Positions 1-8,268 of a DNA stretch of 64,000 bases are shown here, piece by piece. Source of the stretch: Streptomyces sp. NBC_01255 (lineage in GTDB: Bacteria; Actinomycetota; Actinomycetes; Streptomycetales; Streptomycetaceae); contig NZ_CP108474.1 of the NCBI RefSeq assembly GCF_036226445.1, forward strand, positions 7,998,001 through 8,062,000, given 5' to 3'. The notes under the pieces are model-generated. The model made no database searches. It was not told the origin of the DNA and saw only the letters and a list, made by a program, of their open reading frames with translations. The position numbers and the translations under genes are program-made. Position 1 is the first letter of the stretch. The number at the start of each line of letters is the position of its first letter.

Positions 1-319
1 GCTCCCGGTCGACCCGCTCGCCCTTGCCCAGCGCCTTGCCCGTACGGCGCAGCAGCGTCCCGTACAGCGGCCCCGAAGCACCGCCCACCGTGGAGATCAG
101 CTGCCGCCCCGCGGCGACGAGCACCGCACCGGGCGTCGCGGGCGGTTCCTTCGCCAGCAGCTCCGCCACGGCCGCGAACCCTCGCTTCAGATTGACGCCG
201 TGGTCGGCGTCACCGATCGCCGAGTCCAGCTCGGTGAGCCGATCGGCCTCACGGTCGACGGCCCCGGCCATCGCCTCCAGCCACCGCACGAGAAACTCCG
301 CGCCGAATGTCTCACCCAT
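1..319 (-). CDS. dhaL: Dihydroxyacetone kinase ADP-binding subunit DhaL (partial, C-terminus beyond window)
   Basis: Reading from the ATG at 319, the protein begins MGETFGAEFLVRWLEAMAG and contains LDSAIGDADHGVN. That is the Asp-rich loop by which DhaL holds nucleotide and two Mg ions, followed by a Gly/Ser-rich helix start (STVGGASGPLYG) also typical of DAK2 domains. In the PTS-dependent system DhaL carries ADP/ATP and phosphorylates dihydroxyacetone bound covalently to DhaK, using phosphate relayed by DhaM. It lies 44 bases downstream of dhaK on the same strand, as in the usual dhaK-dhaL-dhaM order; a dhaM gene would be expected just outside the window. The reading frame is intact to the window edge. 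Confidence 0.93.
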   Translation of the reverse strand, partial: MGETFGAEFLVRWLEAMAGAVDREADRLTELDSAIGDADHGVNLKRGFAAVAELLAKEPPATPGAVLVAAGRQLISTVGGASGPLYGTLLRRTGKALGKGERVDRE

Positions 320-363
320 GTCTGCGTCCTTTCCCTCTCCCACACCGTCTCCCCTACGTTGCC

Positions 364-1356
364 TCACCGACCCCAGCGCAGCGCGGGCGTCTGCACCGGC
401 GCGTCCCACAAGCGCAGCAGCTCCTCGTCCACCTCGCACAGGGTCACCGAGCAGCCGGCCATGTCGAGCGACGTCACGTAGTTCCCGACGAGTGTCCGGG
501 CCACCGGGATCCGGCGCTCGGCCAGCACCCGCTGCACCTCGGCGTTGAAGCCGTACAGTTCGAGCAGCGGGGTCCCGCCCATGCCGTTGACCAGCGCGAG
601 CACCGGACCGGACGGACGCAGGTCCTCGACCACGATGTCGACGGCGTAGTCCGCGATCTCCCGCGAGGTCATCATGGCGCGCCGCTCGCGGCCCGGCTCG
701 CCGTGGATGCCGATGCCCAACTCCAGCTCGCCGTCGGGGAGATCGAAGGTGGGGCTGCCCTTGGCGGGGGTGGTGCACGCGCTCAGCGCGACCCCGAAGG
801 ACCGGCAGCGCGCGTCCACTTGGCGGGCGATCGCCTCCACCCGCGCCAGTGGGGCGCCTTCCTCGGCGGCGGCCCCCGCGATCTTCTCCACGAACAGGGT
901 GCCCCCGGTCCCACGCCGCCCCGCCGTGTACAGGCTGTCGGTCACCGCCACGTCGTCGTCGACCAGGACCTTCGCGACCTGGATGCCCTCGTCCTCGGCG
1001 AGCTCCGCCGCCATCTCGAAGTTGAGCACGTCGCCGGTGTAGTTCTTGACGACGAACAGCACCCCGGCGCCGCTGTCGACGGCGGCCGCGGCCCGCACCA
1101 TCTGCTCGGGCACGGGCGACGTGAAAACTTCCCCGGGGCACGCCGCCGACAGCATCCCGGGCCCCACGAACCCGCCGTGCAACGGCTCGTGCCCGGACCC
1201 GCCCCCGGACACCAGCGCGACCTTCCCGGCCACGGGAGCATCCCGCCGCACGACGATCCGCCGCCCCACGTCCACGGTCAGCTCGGGGTGGGCGGCGGCC
1301 ATCCCGCGCAGAGCGTCGGCCACGACGGTCTCCGGGACGTTGATCAGCATCCTCAC
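364..1356 (-). CDS. dhaK: Dihydroxyacetone kinase substrate-binding subunit DhaK
   Basis: The 330-residue product has the length and layout of PTS-type DhaK. It shows [13 protein letters not shown] near the N-terminus (substrate pocket), [15 protein letters not shown], and GIGIHGEPG near residue 215, whose His forms the covalent hemiaminal with dihydroxyacetone. The protein acts in the cytoplasm with DhaL, feeding glycerol or dihydroxyacetone carbon into glycolysis as dihydroxyacetone phosphate. The GTG at 1356 is preferred over the ATG six bases downstream because AGGAGG lies five bases upstream of it. All expected motifs are present. No operator was recognised upstream. Confidence 0.95.
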   Translation of the reverse strand: MRMLINVPETVVADALRGMAAAHPELTVDVGRRIVVRRDAPVAGKVALVSGGGSGHEPLHGGFVGPGMLSAACPGEVFTSPVPEQMVRAAAAVDSGAGVLFVVKNYTGDVLNFEMAAELAEDEGIQVAKVLVDDDVAVTDSLYTAGRRGTGGTLFVEKIAGAAAEEGAPLARVEAIARQVDARCRSFGVALSACTTPAKGSPTFDLPDGELELGIGIHGEPGRERRAMMTSREIADYAVDIVVEDLRPSGPVLALVNGMGGTPLLELYGFNAEVQRVLAERRIPVARTLVGNYVTSLDMAGCSVTLCEVDEELLRLWDAPVQTPALRWGR

Positions 1357-1802
1357 GGATACCTCCTGGTGAGACTAGCAGGCATGTGGCTGAGCAGGCT
1401 TTTCGCAGGTCAGAATGGGTGAGGCCGGTCATTGATCTTGGCGGTTCATGGCGCCCGGGGGCGGTTTCGAGCGGTACTGGTGCTGACCTGTTGCTGACTT
1501 TTCTGACTGCCCGTCAGGGATGGGTTGAGCTGGGTGCTCTTTGCACTTGTGCATGATGGCGCAATTATCGGCATGGGGGTCCGGTTGCGCACTGGTGCGT
1601 CGCGGCCGGAGGTGGCCGATCCCGTGTCGGCAGGCTTTGTGTGGCGCCTCGGGGCTCAACTGTGGCCGGCTGGATGGCGAGTGTCCGTGCGCGGGGATGC
1701 ATGCTCGAAACGCAGGCCACAGATGAGCTGGCAGGTAATACAGTTCTTGGCCGTGGACTCCCCGTTGAGGAGTCCGTTGCGGTCCTGGGGAAGTGATGCG
1801 CG
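1357..1802. other. Gene-poor spacer between dhaK and the NTPase remnant
   Basis: No convincing gene is visible in these 446 bases. The longest open frames lack a ribosome binding site and recognisable protein features. The only structure noted is TGCTGACC at 1481-1488 followed by TGCTGACT at 1492-1499. The first is the same 8-mer that is repeated near the integrase at the far end of the window. Base composition is somewhat less GC-rich than in the flanking operons, in keeping with the scar-like nature of the next 3 kb. Confidence 0.5.
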
Positions 1803-3722
1803 ATGGGGCTGTCGGGCGGGGCAGCGGATAAAGCGGGCAACCGGTACGAGAACTGGTGGACCGCGCTGAAGGTTGCGGACCTCCTGCGAGGAGAGGCCCC
1901 GCGGATCCGTCTTGAGCCTCCGGGGCAGGCCGGTGAGGGCATCGAGTTCCAGCTCGTGGCCAAGGGGCAGACCTGGTGCGATCAGGTGAAGGACGTGGCT
2001 TCGAAGGGGCCATGGACGCTGAAATCCGCGGCAGCCCTTCTCACGGCCGTGTCCGGCCACCTTGCCGGCGGCAGGAAAGTGCGACTCGTTCTCTCGACCG
2101 GGGCGCCCAGACTGCAGGACCTCGCCGGCCGTGCGAGGGCCGCTGTCACCCTCGCCGAGTTCGAAGAGATTCTCACCGACACCCAAGGGAGCGACTTCAC
2201 GGTCCTGTGTGGCACTTGGGCCGATGACGGCAGACTCGTAGCCCGGGAGACCGCCTGGCGGTACCTCCGGTCCGTGTACGTGGAGCACTACCCGCCGGAG
2301 AACCTGCGCCAACTGGTCCACCTCACTTACGAGCAACTGTTCGTAGGGAATCCTGAGGGAATCGTCAGGCAGCTGAGCGGATACCTGGACGACAACCTCC
2401 ACAAGTGGCTCACCGGGTCCGAGATCCGTAACCACTTGCTCTCTCTCGACGGAGTTCGACTCCGGCTGTTGGCCGGGGACAGCAATACGCTCAATTCCCT
2501 GGCGGACACCAAGGACGGGTTCCTGCGGCGCGTGCGTGGTACAGCGCCCATCCTCGGACTGGCCGCGCGTCCTCACCTCGACCAGCTGTACCGTCGGTTG
2601 GTGGCGGAGAACGGTCCGCAGATCGTGTTGTGCGAGGGACGGGCGGGCTCGGGTAAGTCGACGGTTGTTGCGGATGTACTGGAACGCCTCGCAGACCAGG
2701 GGTGGCCGATCGCCGCTGTTCGTATGGACCAGGCTGATCTGTCGGTGCGAACGGCGAGAGATCTCGGCACCATGATGAATCTGCAGGATTCGCCCGGGAT
2801 CCTGCTGCCCGGAGTCGCCGATGGAAGGTCAGGGCTCTTCGTCATCGACCAGCTGGACGCTGTCAGTCTGTACAGCGGTCGCATGGCGGATGCTTTCGAG
2901 GCCGTTGAGGGAGTACTCGCTCAACTCTCGGTCGCGCCGAACATCAAGGTGCTCTTGGTGGCCCGTACCGTCGACATCGAACAGGACGGCAGGCTCAGCA
3001 GACTGATCACGGCGGACGCACGAGCGGCGAGATTCCCAGTGGGGGAGCTGGCCGAAGAGTCAGTGCGTGCCGTACTCGCCGCGAGTGGGAACGATCCCGA
3101 CAGCCTGAGCCCGGTGACGCTGGAGCTGCTGCGCACCCCTCTGCACCTGGCGGTCTTCAGTACCCTCCCCCTGCCGCCCGCGCAGTGTCCTACCGAACTT
3201 TGCAGCAGCTCTACGGCGGTTACACCAAGGAGGTGCGCAGACGTGTCGGAATCCGGAGGGAACGCTTCGACTGGCAGGGCATCACCGGCGCTCTGTGTGC
3301 CTTCATGAGCGAACGGGAGAGTCTGCAGGCACCACTCTCCCTCCTCGACAGCTACGCGCTGGAGGACGTCGAGGCCTTGAAGTCGCAGGGGGTACTGGTG
3401 GGCGACGAGGAACACGTCGGGTTCTTCCACGAGACCTACTTCGACTACCTCTTCGCCCGGTCCTTCCTCACGACCGGAAGAGACGTCCACGACTTCCTGG
3501 CCGACTCCGGGCAGCACCTCTTCAGACGGGCACAGACCCGCCAGATCCTCGAGCACCTCGCCGGCACGGACCGCGACCGGTTCCGTGAGACCACGGCACG
3601 GCTGCTCGGCTCCACCCGGATCCGCTCCCACCTGCACGACGTGATCACCATCGTCCTCGCACAGCTCGATGCGACCCTGCCGGACTGGCTGGCCATCGAA
3701 GCGTTCGCCTGGGGAACAAGCC
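1803..3722 (+). pseudogene. Nuclease-STAND-like P-loop NTPase, frameshifted and truncated (possible former defence gene)
   Basis: Two overlapping frames encode one protein. The first (1803-3308) starts KAGNRYENWWTALKVADLL and carries GEGIEFQL followed by QVKD, a pattern like the degenerate PD-(D/E)xK nucleases of DUF4297/Cap4 type. Next come a Walker A GRAGSGKST (Lys near residue 285) and a Walker B LFVIDQLD (Asp near 349). Continuity is lost near 3180: the sense frame moves to one starting around 3185, which reads SYRTLQQLYGGYTKEVRRRV and continues through a helical segment until about 3715, where homology-like sequence stops and a lipoprotein frame begins. Known nuclease-NTPase defence proteins (Avs and relatives) are longer and end in a repeat sensor, which is missing here. 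The defence role is inference; the breakage is visible in the sequence. Confidence 0.7.
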
Positions 3723-3726
3723 CCGT

Positions 3727-4181
3727 GGCACGTAACAGGGCTGGCGGTCCTCGTCACCGGCTGCACGACCAGCCCGTCGGAGCCGGTGCCCGCACCGCCC
3801 GCTCCCGCGTCTTCATCCACGGCTGGCACGTCCTCGCCCAACTCCGATCCCCTCGCTGAACGCGCGAAGAGCGCCGTATCAGGCGTTTCGGTGGACGAGG
3901 ACGCATTTGTCGAATCCGGCGTCACGACGGTGGGGGAAGGCACCCGCAATCTCTCTTCTCTCACAAAGGGGAAGAGGTACGAGGCTGTCGTCGCGTGCGT
4001 GGGCACGGGAGCCGTCAACGTAACCATCGGCTCCACACCCGCGCGGACGCAGAACTGCGACGGAAACGCCGTCACCTACCGGATCCAGTCGGCGCCCGCG
4101 GACCTGACCCTCATCATTAAGGGAAGTCCTGGAGCGTCCGGAGCCGTCGCCTGGCAGATCAACGAGGAGCAAGGCCACTGA
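3727..4181 (+). pseudogene. Small lipoprotein lacking its start
   Basis: The frame ending at 4181 reads LAVLVTGCTTSPSEP, a lipobox (LVTGC) with a Ser/Pro-rich linker. A compact domain of about 100 residues follows, with RYEAVVACVGTGAVNV and PARTQNCDGNAVTYRI; two cysteines could form a disulfide. This resembles small actinobacterial secreted lipoproteins of unknown function. No start codon lies at a sensible distance before the lipobox: the nearest in-frame ATG (3669) is inside the NTPase remnant and would give a charged, non-signal-like leader. The 5' end therefore appears to have been deleted and fused to the NTPase remnant. The body of the protein is intact. Confidence 0.6.
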
Positions 4182-4293
4182 CGCCCTGGAGCTTCTGGGA
4201 TGTGCGTTCGCCTCTTGATGAAGGCTTCGGCGCACAGCGAGCTTCTTCGAGTTGGCCACCGATCGGGTGATGGGCCGTGAAGCGCAACGAACG

Positions 4294-4351
4294 AGGCCCC
4301 CGAGCTGTTGATCGAGATGTCTGACGTCTCAATCACGTTGCTCGGGGGCCT
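4294..4351. terminator. Inverted repeat, possible terminator or IS end
   Basis: A 12-base perfect inverted repeat (AGGCCCCCGAGC at 4294-4305 and its complement at 4340-4351) encloses a 34-base loop. It sits between the lipoprotein and the transposase remnant, and its right arm ends at the first codon of the transposase frame. It could terminate the lipoprotein transcript or be part of the left end of the insertion element. Confidence 0.45.
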
Positions 4352-4906
4352 TGTTGGTCATCCATCCTGCCGCACTTGACCTGCCGCATGTGCTCGTGGA
4401 GTGGGTCACCATGCTGGTTGTCACCCGTGAGGGCGACCGGCGCTGCAAGCTCCGTCCGTCTCAGCGGGCGATGGTGGCACTGGTGTTCCTACGAGAGCGC
4501 ACCACTCTGGCGAAGATCGCGGCCGGGTTCGGGATCAGCGAGTCCACCGCCCACGCCTACACCCGCGCGGTCGTCGACCTGCTCGCCGAACGAGCACCGG
4601 GTCTGCTCAAGACGCTGCGCGAGCACGATCCCGACTTCATCCTGCTCGACGGCACCCTCGCCGAGTGCGACCGGGTCGGCGACGGCCGGGCCGACTACTC
4701 CCACAAACACCGGCGCCACGGCGTGAACGTGCAGGCCGTCACCTACCCCTGCGGCCGGCTGCTGTGACTCTCGCCGCCCTGCCGGGCCGCACCCACGACC
4801 TGACCGCCGCCCGCACCCACCGGATCATCCGGATCTGCGAGCGCCAGGGCGTTCCCATCCTGGCCGATCTCGCCTACCAAGGCGCAGGACCGTGGCTGAC
4901 GACCGG
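4351..4906 (+). mobile_element. IS5-type (IS112-like) transposase remnant, broken and truncated
   Basis: The first frame (4351-4767) gives an HTH_Tnp_4-like N-terminus with [19 protein letters not shown], followed by the start of a DDE domain ([14 protein letters not shown]). At 4765 a TGA replaces an expected Trp codon, and one C is missing a few bases later. The sequence then continues in another frame as LPGRTHDLTAARTHRI, ICERQGVPILADLAYQGAG and PWLTT. Family members go on for roughly 70 more residues, including the final catalytic region, but here the homology stops at about 4905, where the start of the next gene begins. The element is therefore inactive: one nonsense change, one frameshift and loss of its 3' end. 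It marks a rearrangement point. Confidence 0.85.
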
Positions 4907-5428
4907 CATGCCGTGGTCGTCTGGATCGCCGAGGGCACCTGGCCCGCCTGTGTGGACGCCGCCCGCGCGCACACCCCGGCGGACGCCGAGACCGTCCTGC
5001 TGCACGTCACCTCGGTCGACGTCCCGGGTGCGGCCCATGGCGCCTTCGCCGGGCTCATGGGCCGCGGCCACCCCTCGGGGAACCGCCCGGCCGAAGGCTG
5101 GGGGAGGGACCCCGGAACGCACATGGAACACCTCGCGGCCGACTCCGCGCGGCAGTTGCTCCAGGATGCCGCCGACCGTCTGGGGCGCCCCTGCACGCGT
5201 ACCGAGCGCACCGGACGAGTCGAGTGCGAGGTCGTCGCCGCGGCCGAGGGGTGCGACCTGCTGATCCTGGCCCGGGACGGCGACCGTGCCCACCTCGGAC
5301 CGCACAGCCTCGGTCCCGCCCCACGCTTCGTCGTCGACCACGCCCCCTGCCCGGTGCTGCTCGTTTGGCTCGAACCGCCGCCGGGACCGCCCACTTCGCC
5401 GCCTCCTCTTCCGCGTCGTACCGGCTGA
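4892..5428 (+). CDS. Universal stress protein (UspA family)
   Basis: The product of 178 residues has a single Usp fold. It opens with the strand AVVVWIAEGTWPACVDAA, continues with VLLHVTSVDVPGAAHGAF, and ends with CDLLILARDGDR and FVVDHAPCPVLLVW, the usual final strands of the family; the classical ATP-binding G-x2-G-x9-GS motif is only partly recognisable. A proline-rich tail closes it. The GTG start at 4892 falls inside the last recognisable codons of the transposase remnant, so its native promoter may have been replaced or lost. The role is presumably stress-related nucleotide sensing in the cytoplasm, but the specific function is unknown. Confidence 0.8.
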   Translation: MADDRHAVVVWIAEGTWPACVDAARAHTPADAETVLLHVTSVDVPGAAHGAFAGLMGRGHPSGNRPAEGWGRDPGTHMEHLAADSARQLLQDAADRLGRPCTRTERTGRVECEVVAAAEGCDLLILARDGDRAHLGPHSLGPAPRFVVDHAPCPVLLVWLEPPPGPPTSPPPLPRRTG

Positions 5429-5453
5429 CGGGCGACGAACCGCCGCCCGTCAG
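5425..5453 (+). terminator. Stem-loop overlapping the usp stop codon
   Basis: CTGACGGGCG at 5425-5434 pairs with CGCCCGTCAG at 5444-5453 around a nine-base loop. It includes the TGA stop of the universal stress gene and precedes a convergent GH6 gene. Confidence 0.55.
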
Positions 5454-5564
5454 TCGGCGGGGCCGGTCACGCGCCCTGCTTCCGCGCGAGGCCGGCCGCG
5501 AGCGGGAGGCCTGCTGTGGCCAACGTGGCCGACGTGGCCGACGTGGACGGGGGCTGAGCGGGAC

Positions 5565-6845
5565 TCAGCGGTTGAAGGTCAGCCGCGGTGCCGCGTTGCG
5601 GGCCAGCGTGTGGGTCTGGTCGGGCCACCAGGTGCCGGCCGGCGGGTCGACGATGCCGTACTCGGGGTCGATCGTGCCGCCGGTGTTGCGCGTGCAGCTG
5701 CCGTCGGACTCGCCGGGGATCTTGACCCACAGATAGGCGTCGACGAGCGGGACACCGGTGTCGGCGGTCGGGCGCGCGCCGAGGCCGCGGCCGGGCGCGT
5801 TGCACCAGATCTCCGGGTCGCCGGTGTACTTGCCGGGCTCCGGGGTCCAGGCGCCCAGACCGTTGCGGCTGGTGTCGATGACGAAGTGGTGCAGGGCGTA
5901 GTTCGGCGGGGTGCCCACGTTCTGGTCGAACCAGGCGTCGGTCCAGCGCCAGGTGGCCGGGTCGGCGGAGTCGACCGCGTTGCCCGGGGCGCCGTCGTTG
6001 GGCGCGGCGGGCGAGTAGTACTGGGTGGCGCACCAGTCGGTGTGGCCGCGGGCGTACTCGGGTCCTTCGGTGGCGAACCACATGCACTTGGCTATCCAGC
6101 TGCCGTAGCGCGCGTTGTGATCGGTGGGGTGGGTGTTGGACACGTTGAGGGCGAAGCCGTCGCTGTCCTGGACACCGGCGTCGAGCAGTCGTCGCGCCAT
6201 GTCGCCGACGGGCCGCCACAGGACGTTGCCCGCGTCGAGGTAGACCGCGGTGCGGGCCTTGGCCTTGATGGTCCTGACGGCGTACGCGAGGTCGGCGACG
6301 CGGGTCGCCGTGAGTTCGCCGGTCGGGTCCACGCCCGGCCCGCAGTCGCTCGGGAGGAGGGCCAGGCCGTCGGGCTCGACCACGACGACGGCCTTGCTGT
6401 CGCCGATGCCGGCGGCGAAGGCGTCGATCCACTGCCGGTAGGCGGCGGAGGACGCGGCGCCGCCGCTGGAGTACTGGGTGCAGTCCCGGCCCGGCACGTT
6501 GTAGGCGACCAGGACCGGCGTCCGGTTCACCAGCCGGGCCTCGCGGACGAGGTTTCTCACCTTGGTCCGGACCTCGTCGGGTGTGCCTTCGGTGAACCAC
6601 TCGGCCTGCGGCCAGCTCGCGAGCCTGGCCATGTTCAGGGCGTTCGCGAAGTCGCCGTTCCCGAGGTCGGTGAGCGCCTGCTTGGCGGCCTTGCTGTGCG
6701 GGTCCACGTAGAACCTCGTGGCCGGGGTGAGCGCGTCCGCGACGGGTGCGGCCTGCGCCTGCGCCTGCGTCGCGATGAGGGCGGCACAGGCCGCGAGCGC
6801 CGCGAGGGCGGCGGTCGTACGGCGCCGGAGGCTGCGTGGATTCAT
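5565..6845 (-). CDS. Secreted GH6 cellulase (426 aa, long-loop type)
   Basis: A Sec signal peptide (RRRTTAALAALAACAALIA, ending in an Ala-rich cleavage region) is followed by a catalytic domain that fills the rest of the protein. GH6 signatures are present: VLVAYNVPGRDCTQYSSGG (with the active-site Asp) and VVVVEPDGLALL (second catalytic Asp region), then VIDTSRNGLG and WVKIPGESDG. It hydrolyses beta-1,4-glucan with inversion. Compared with the neighbouring 321-residue GH6 it carries a long insertion rich in Trp and Tyr (WFATEGPEYARGHTDWC region), as in exo-acting members, so a cellobiohydrolase is possible (inference). No binding module is visible. Start ATG at 6845 was chosen because the signal peptide begins there. 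Confidence 0.92.
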   Translation of the reverse strand: MNPRSLRRRTTAALAALAACAALIATQAQAQAAPVADALTPATRFYVDPHSKAAKQALTDLGNGDFANALNMARLASWPQAEWFTEGTPDEVRTKVRNLVREARLVNRTPVLVAYNVPGRDCTQYSSGGAASSAAYRQWIDAFAAGIGDSKAVVVVEPDGLALLPSDCGPGVDPTGELTATRVADLAYAVRTIKAKARTAVYLDAGNVLWRPVGDMARRLLDAGVQDSDGFALNVSNTHPTDHNARYGSWIAKCMWFATEGPEYARGHTDWCATQYYSPAAPNDGAPGNAVDSADPATWRWTDAWFDQNVGTPPNYALHHFVIDTSRNGLGAWTPEPGKYTGDPEIWCNAPGRGLGARPTADTGVPLVDAYLWVKIPGESDGSCTRNTGGTIDPEYGIVDPPAGTWWPDQTHTLARNAAPRLTFNR

Positions 6846-6940
6846 GGGGGCTCCTGGTCGGAGGGATGGGGGCGAGGAGGGCCGGTGGTGCCTGTGGCCC
6901 GGTCGCGGGGCGGCGGATACCGGGCCACAGGAGCCGGATG

Positions 6941-7906
6941 TCAGTAGCCGTAGATCATCTTGTAGGCGGCCTCCGGGAGGAACTGGCCGGCCGTGGAACC
7001 GGTTCCGACGCCGCAGTTGCCGTCGGACTCGCCCGGGGCCTTGATCCACAGCAGCATCTCGGCGCCGCCGCCCAGCCGGGTGGGCGTGCCGATGCGGCGG
7101 CCGGCCGCGTTGCACCACTCGCCGTTGGAGCCGTTGCCGTTGCGGCTGGTGTCGACGACGAACGGCTTGGTGTAGCCGTAGCGGGCGGCCAGTTCGCTGT
7201 TGACGGCGTTGCCGTAGGCGGTGTTCTGGGCGGTGGTGTAGTAGTTCGAGATGTTGAGGGAGAAGCCGTGCGCCTGTCGGAGCCCGGCTTCGTGGAGGCG
7301 CTGGGCCATCGTCGCCGCGCTCACCCAGCCGGGGTTGCCGGCGTCGAGGTAGACCCAGGTGTTGGGGGCCTGGCGGTTGAACTCGGCGAGGGCGCCGCTG
7401 ATCATGCCCTGGCGTTCGCGGATCTGGGTCTGGTTCAGGCAGCCGTAGTCCGCGAGGGAGTCGGGTTCGAGGACGACGACGGCCGGGCGGTTGGCGATTC
7501 CGCCGGCGAACTGCGCGATCCAGGTCGCGTAGGCGGAGGCCGACGAGGCTCCGCCTCCGGAGTGCCCGCCGCACGAGTCGCGGAGGTAGATGTTGTACGC
7601 GACCAGGACGGGCAGCTTGTCGTGGGAGTCCGCTGCGCCGACGTACGCGCCCGCCGCGGTGCCGATCGTGCCGCTCCAGGCGCCGAACCAGCGGGCCATG
7701 GGCGTGTTGGCGAGGGAAGTGTTGATCGCGGGGGCCCGGCCGTCGCCGGGGTTGGCGGCGACCCACTTCCTCGCGCTGGAGTCAGGGTCCGTGTAGAACC
7801 CGCTGGTCATGGTGGTGGGATCCGCAGCGTGGGCGGACGGGGCGACGACGAGCGCCAACGGCAGTGCGGAGAGGGCTGCGACGAGGGCGCGGATTCTGCG
7901 GCGCAT
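6941..7906 (-). CDS. Secreted GH6 endoglucanase (321 aa)
   Basis: A short signal peptide (RRRIRALVAALSALPLALVV, cleavage near AHA-ADP) precedes a compact single GH6 domain. Signatures seen are LVAYNIYLRDSCGGHSGGG, PAVVVLEPDSLADYGC, FVVDTSRNGNGSNGEWCN and LWIKAPGESDGNCG. The small size and short loops fit an endo-acting, open-cleft enzyme. It lies 95 bases upstream of the other GH6 gene on the same strand and is probably cotranscribed with it. Two adjacent CebR-type boxes lie about 160 bases upstream, which links secretion of cellulases to cello-oligosaccharide sensing. Confidence 0.93.
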   Translation of the reverse strand: MRRRIRALVAALSALPLALVVAPSAHAADPTTMTSGFYTDPDSSARKWVAANPGDGRAPAINTSLANTPMARWFGAWSGTIGTAAGAYVGAADSHDKLPVLVAYNIYLRDSCGGHSGGGASSASAYATWIAQFAGGIANRPAVVVLEPDSLADYGCLNQTQIRERQGMISGALAEFNRQAPNTWVYLDAGNPGWVSAATMAQRLHEAGLRQAHGFSLNISNYYTTAQNTAYGNAVNSELAARYGYTKPFVVDTSRNGNGSNGEWCNAAGRRIGTPTRLGGGAEMLLWIKAPGESDGNCGVGTGSTAGQFLPEAAYKMIYGY

Positions 7907-8067
7907 GGCTGTACCTCGATTTCCTGACGGCGGACGCGTCGACCGCTCTCGTCCCGAGCGGTGCGACGCGGTGAGGAATTGCGGCGGTACGAAGTTCTCC
8001 GTGCGGCGGCTCACGGAGGCGGCGCCCCGGCGGGGACACCAGCGCACTCCGGACGCACAAGAGCCCG

Positions 8068-8096
8068 TGGAAGCGCTCCCACTGGAAGCGTTCCCA
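8068..8096. promoter_or_regulatory. Tandem CebR boxes upstream of the GH6 pair
   Basis: TGGAAGCGCTCCCA (8068-8081) and TGGAAGCGTTCCCA (8083-8096) match the 14-bp CebR palindrome TGGGAGCGCTCCCA with one and two differences. Their centres are 15 bp apart. The 7907-8268 intergenic stretch holds these boxes, the single box before cebR and the divergent promoters; no other gene is seen in it. Confidence 0.85.
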
Positions 8097-8216
8097 GACC
8101 ATGATCTGTGGGGCCGAGGTGTGGCCGTATCGTGTGATGCGCCCAGCGGGACTGTCAAGTGCGCCCACTTGAACAGCACTTCACAGGACGAGGGGAAGGG
8201 TTTACAGTCCTGAAAC

Positions 8217-8230
8217 TGGAAGCGCTTCCA
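8217..8230. promoter_or_regulatory. CebR box immediately upstream of cebR
   Basis: TGGAAGCGCTTCCA is a perfect 14-bp palindrome lying 38 bases before the proposed cebR start. It indicates autoregulation of the repressor. Confidence 0.8.
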
Positions 8231-8268
8231 GCCTTCCAGGTGTTCAGATGGAGGGAGGAGGGCAGCTC

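Noticed and set aside
1525..1869. Open frame of 114 codons in the dhaK-NTPase spacer
   Set aside because: No ribosome binding site, no recognisable domain, poor third-position GC bias and overlap with the NTPase start.
5521..5552. Short tandem GTGGCCGAC-like repeats between usp and GH6
   Set aside because: Three imperfect copies of a nine-base unit; too short and too common in high-GC spacers to call a functional repeat.
5286..6947. Long open frame on the plus strand across the first GH6 gene
   Set aside because: It is antisense to a gene with clear GH6 motifs. Its repetitive Val/Gly/Arg/Asp composition is that of a high-GC shadow frame.
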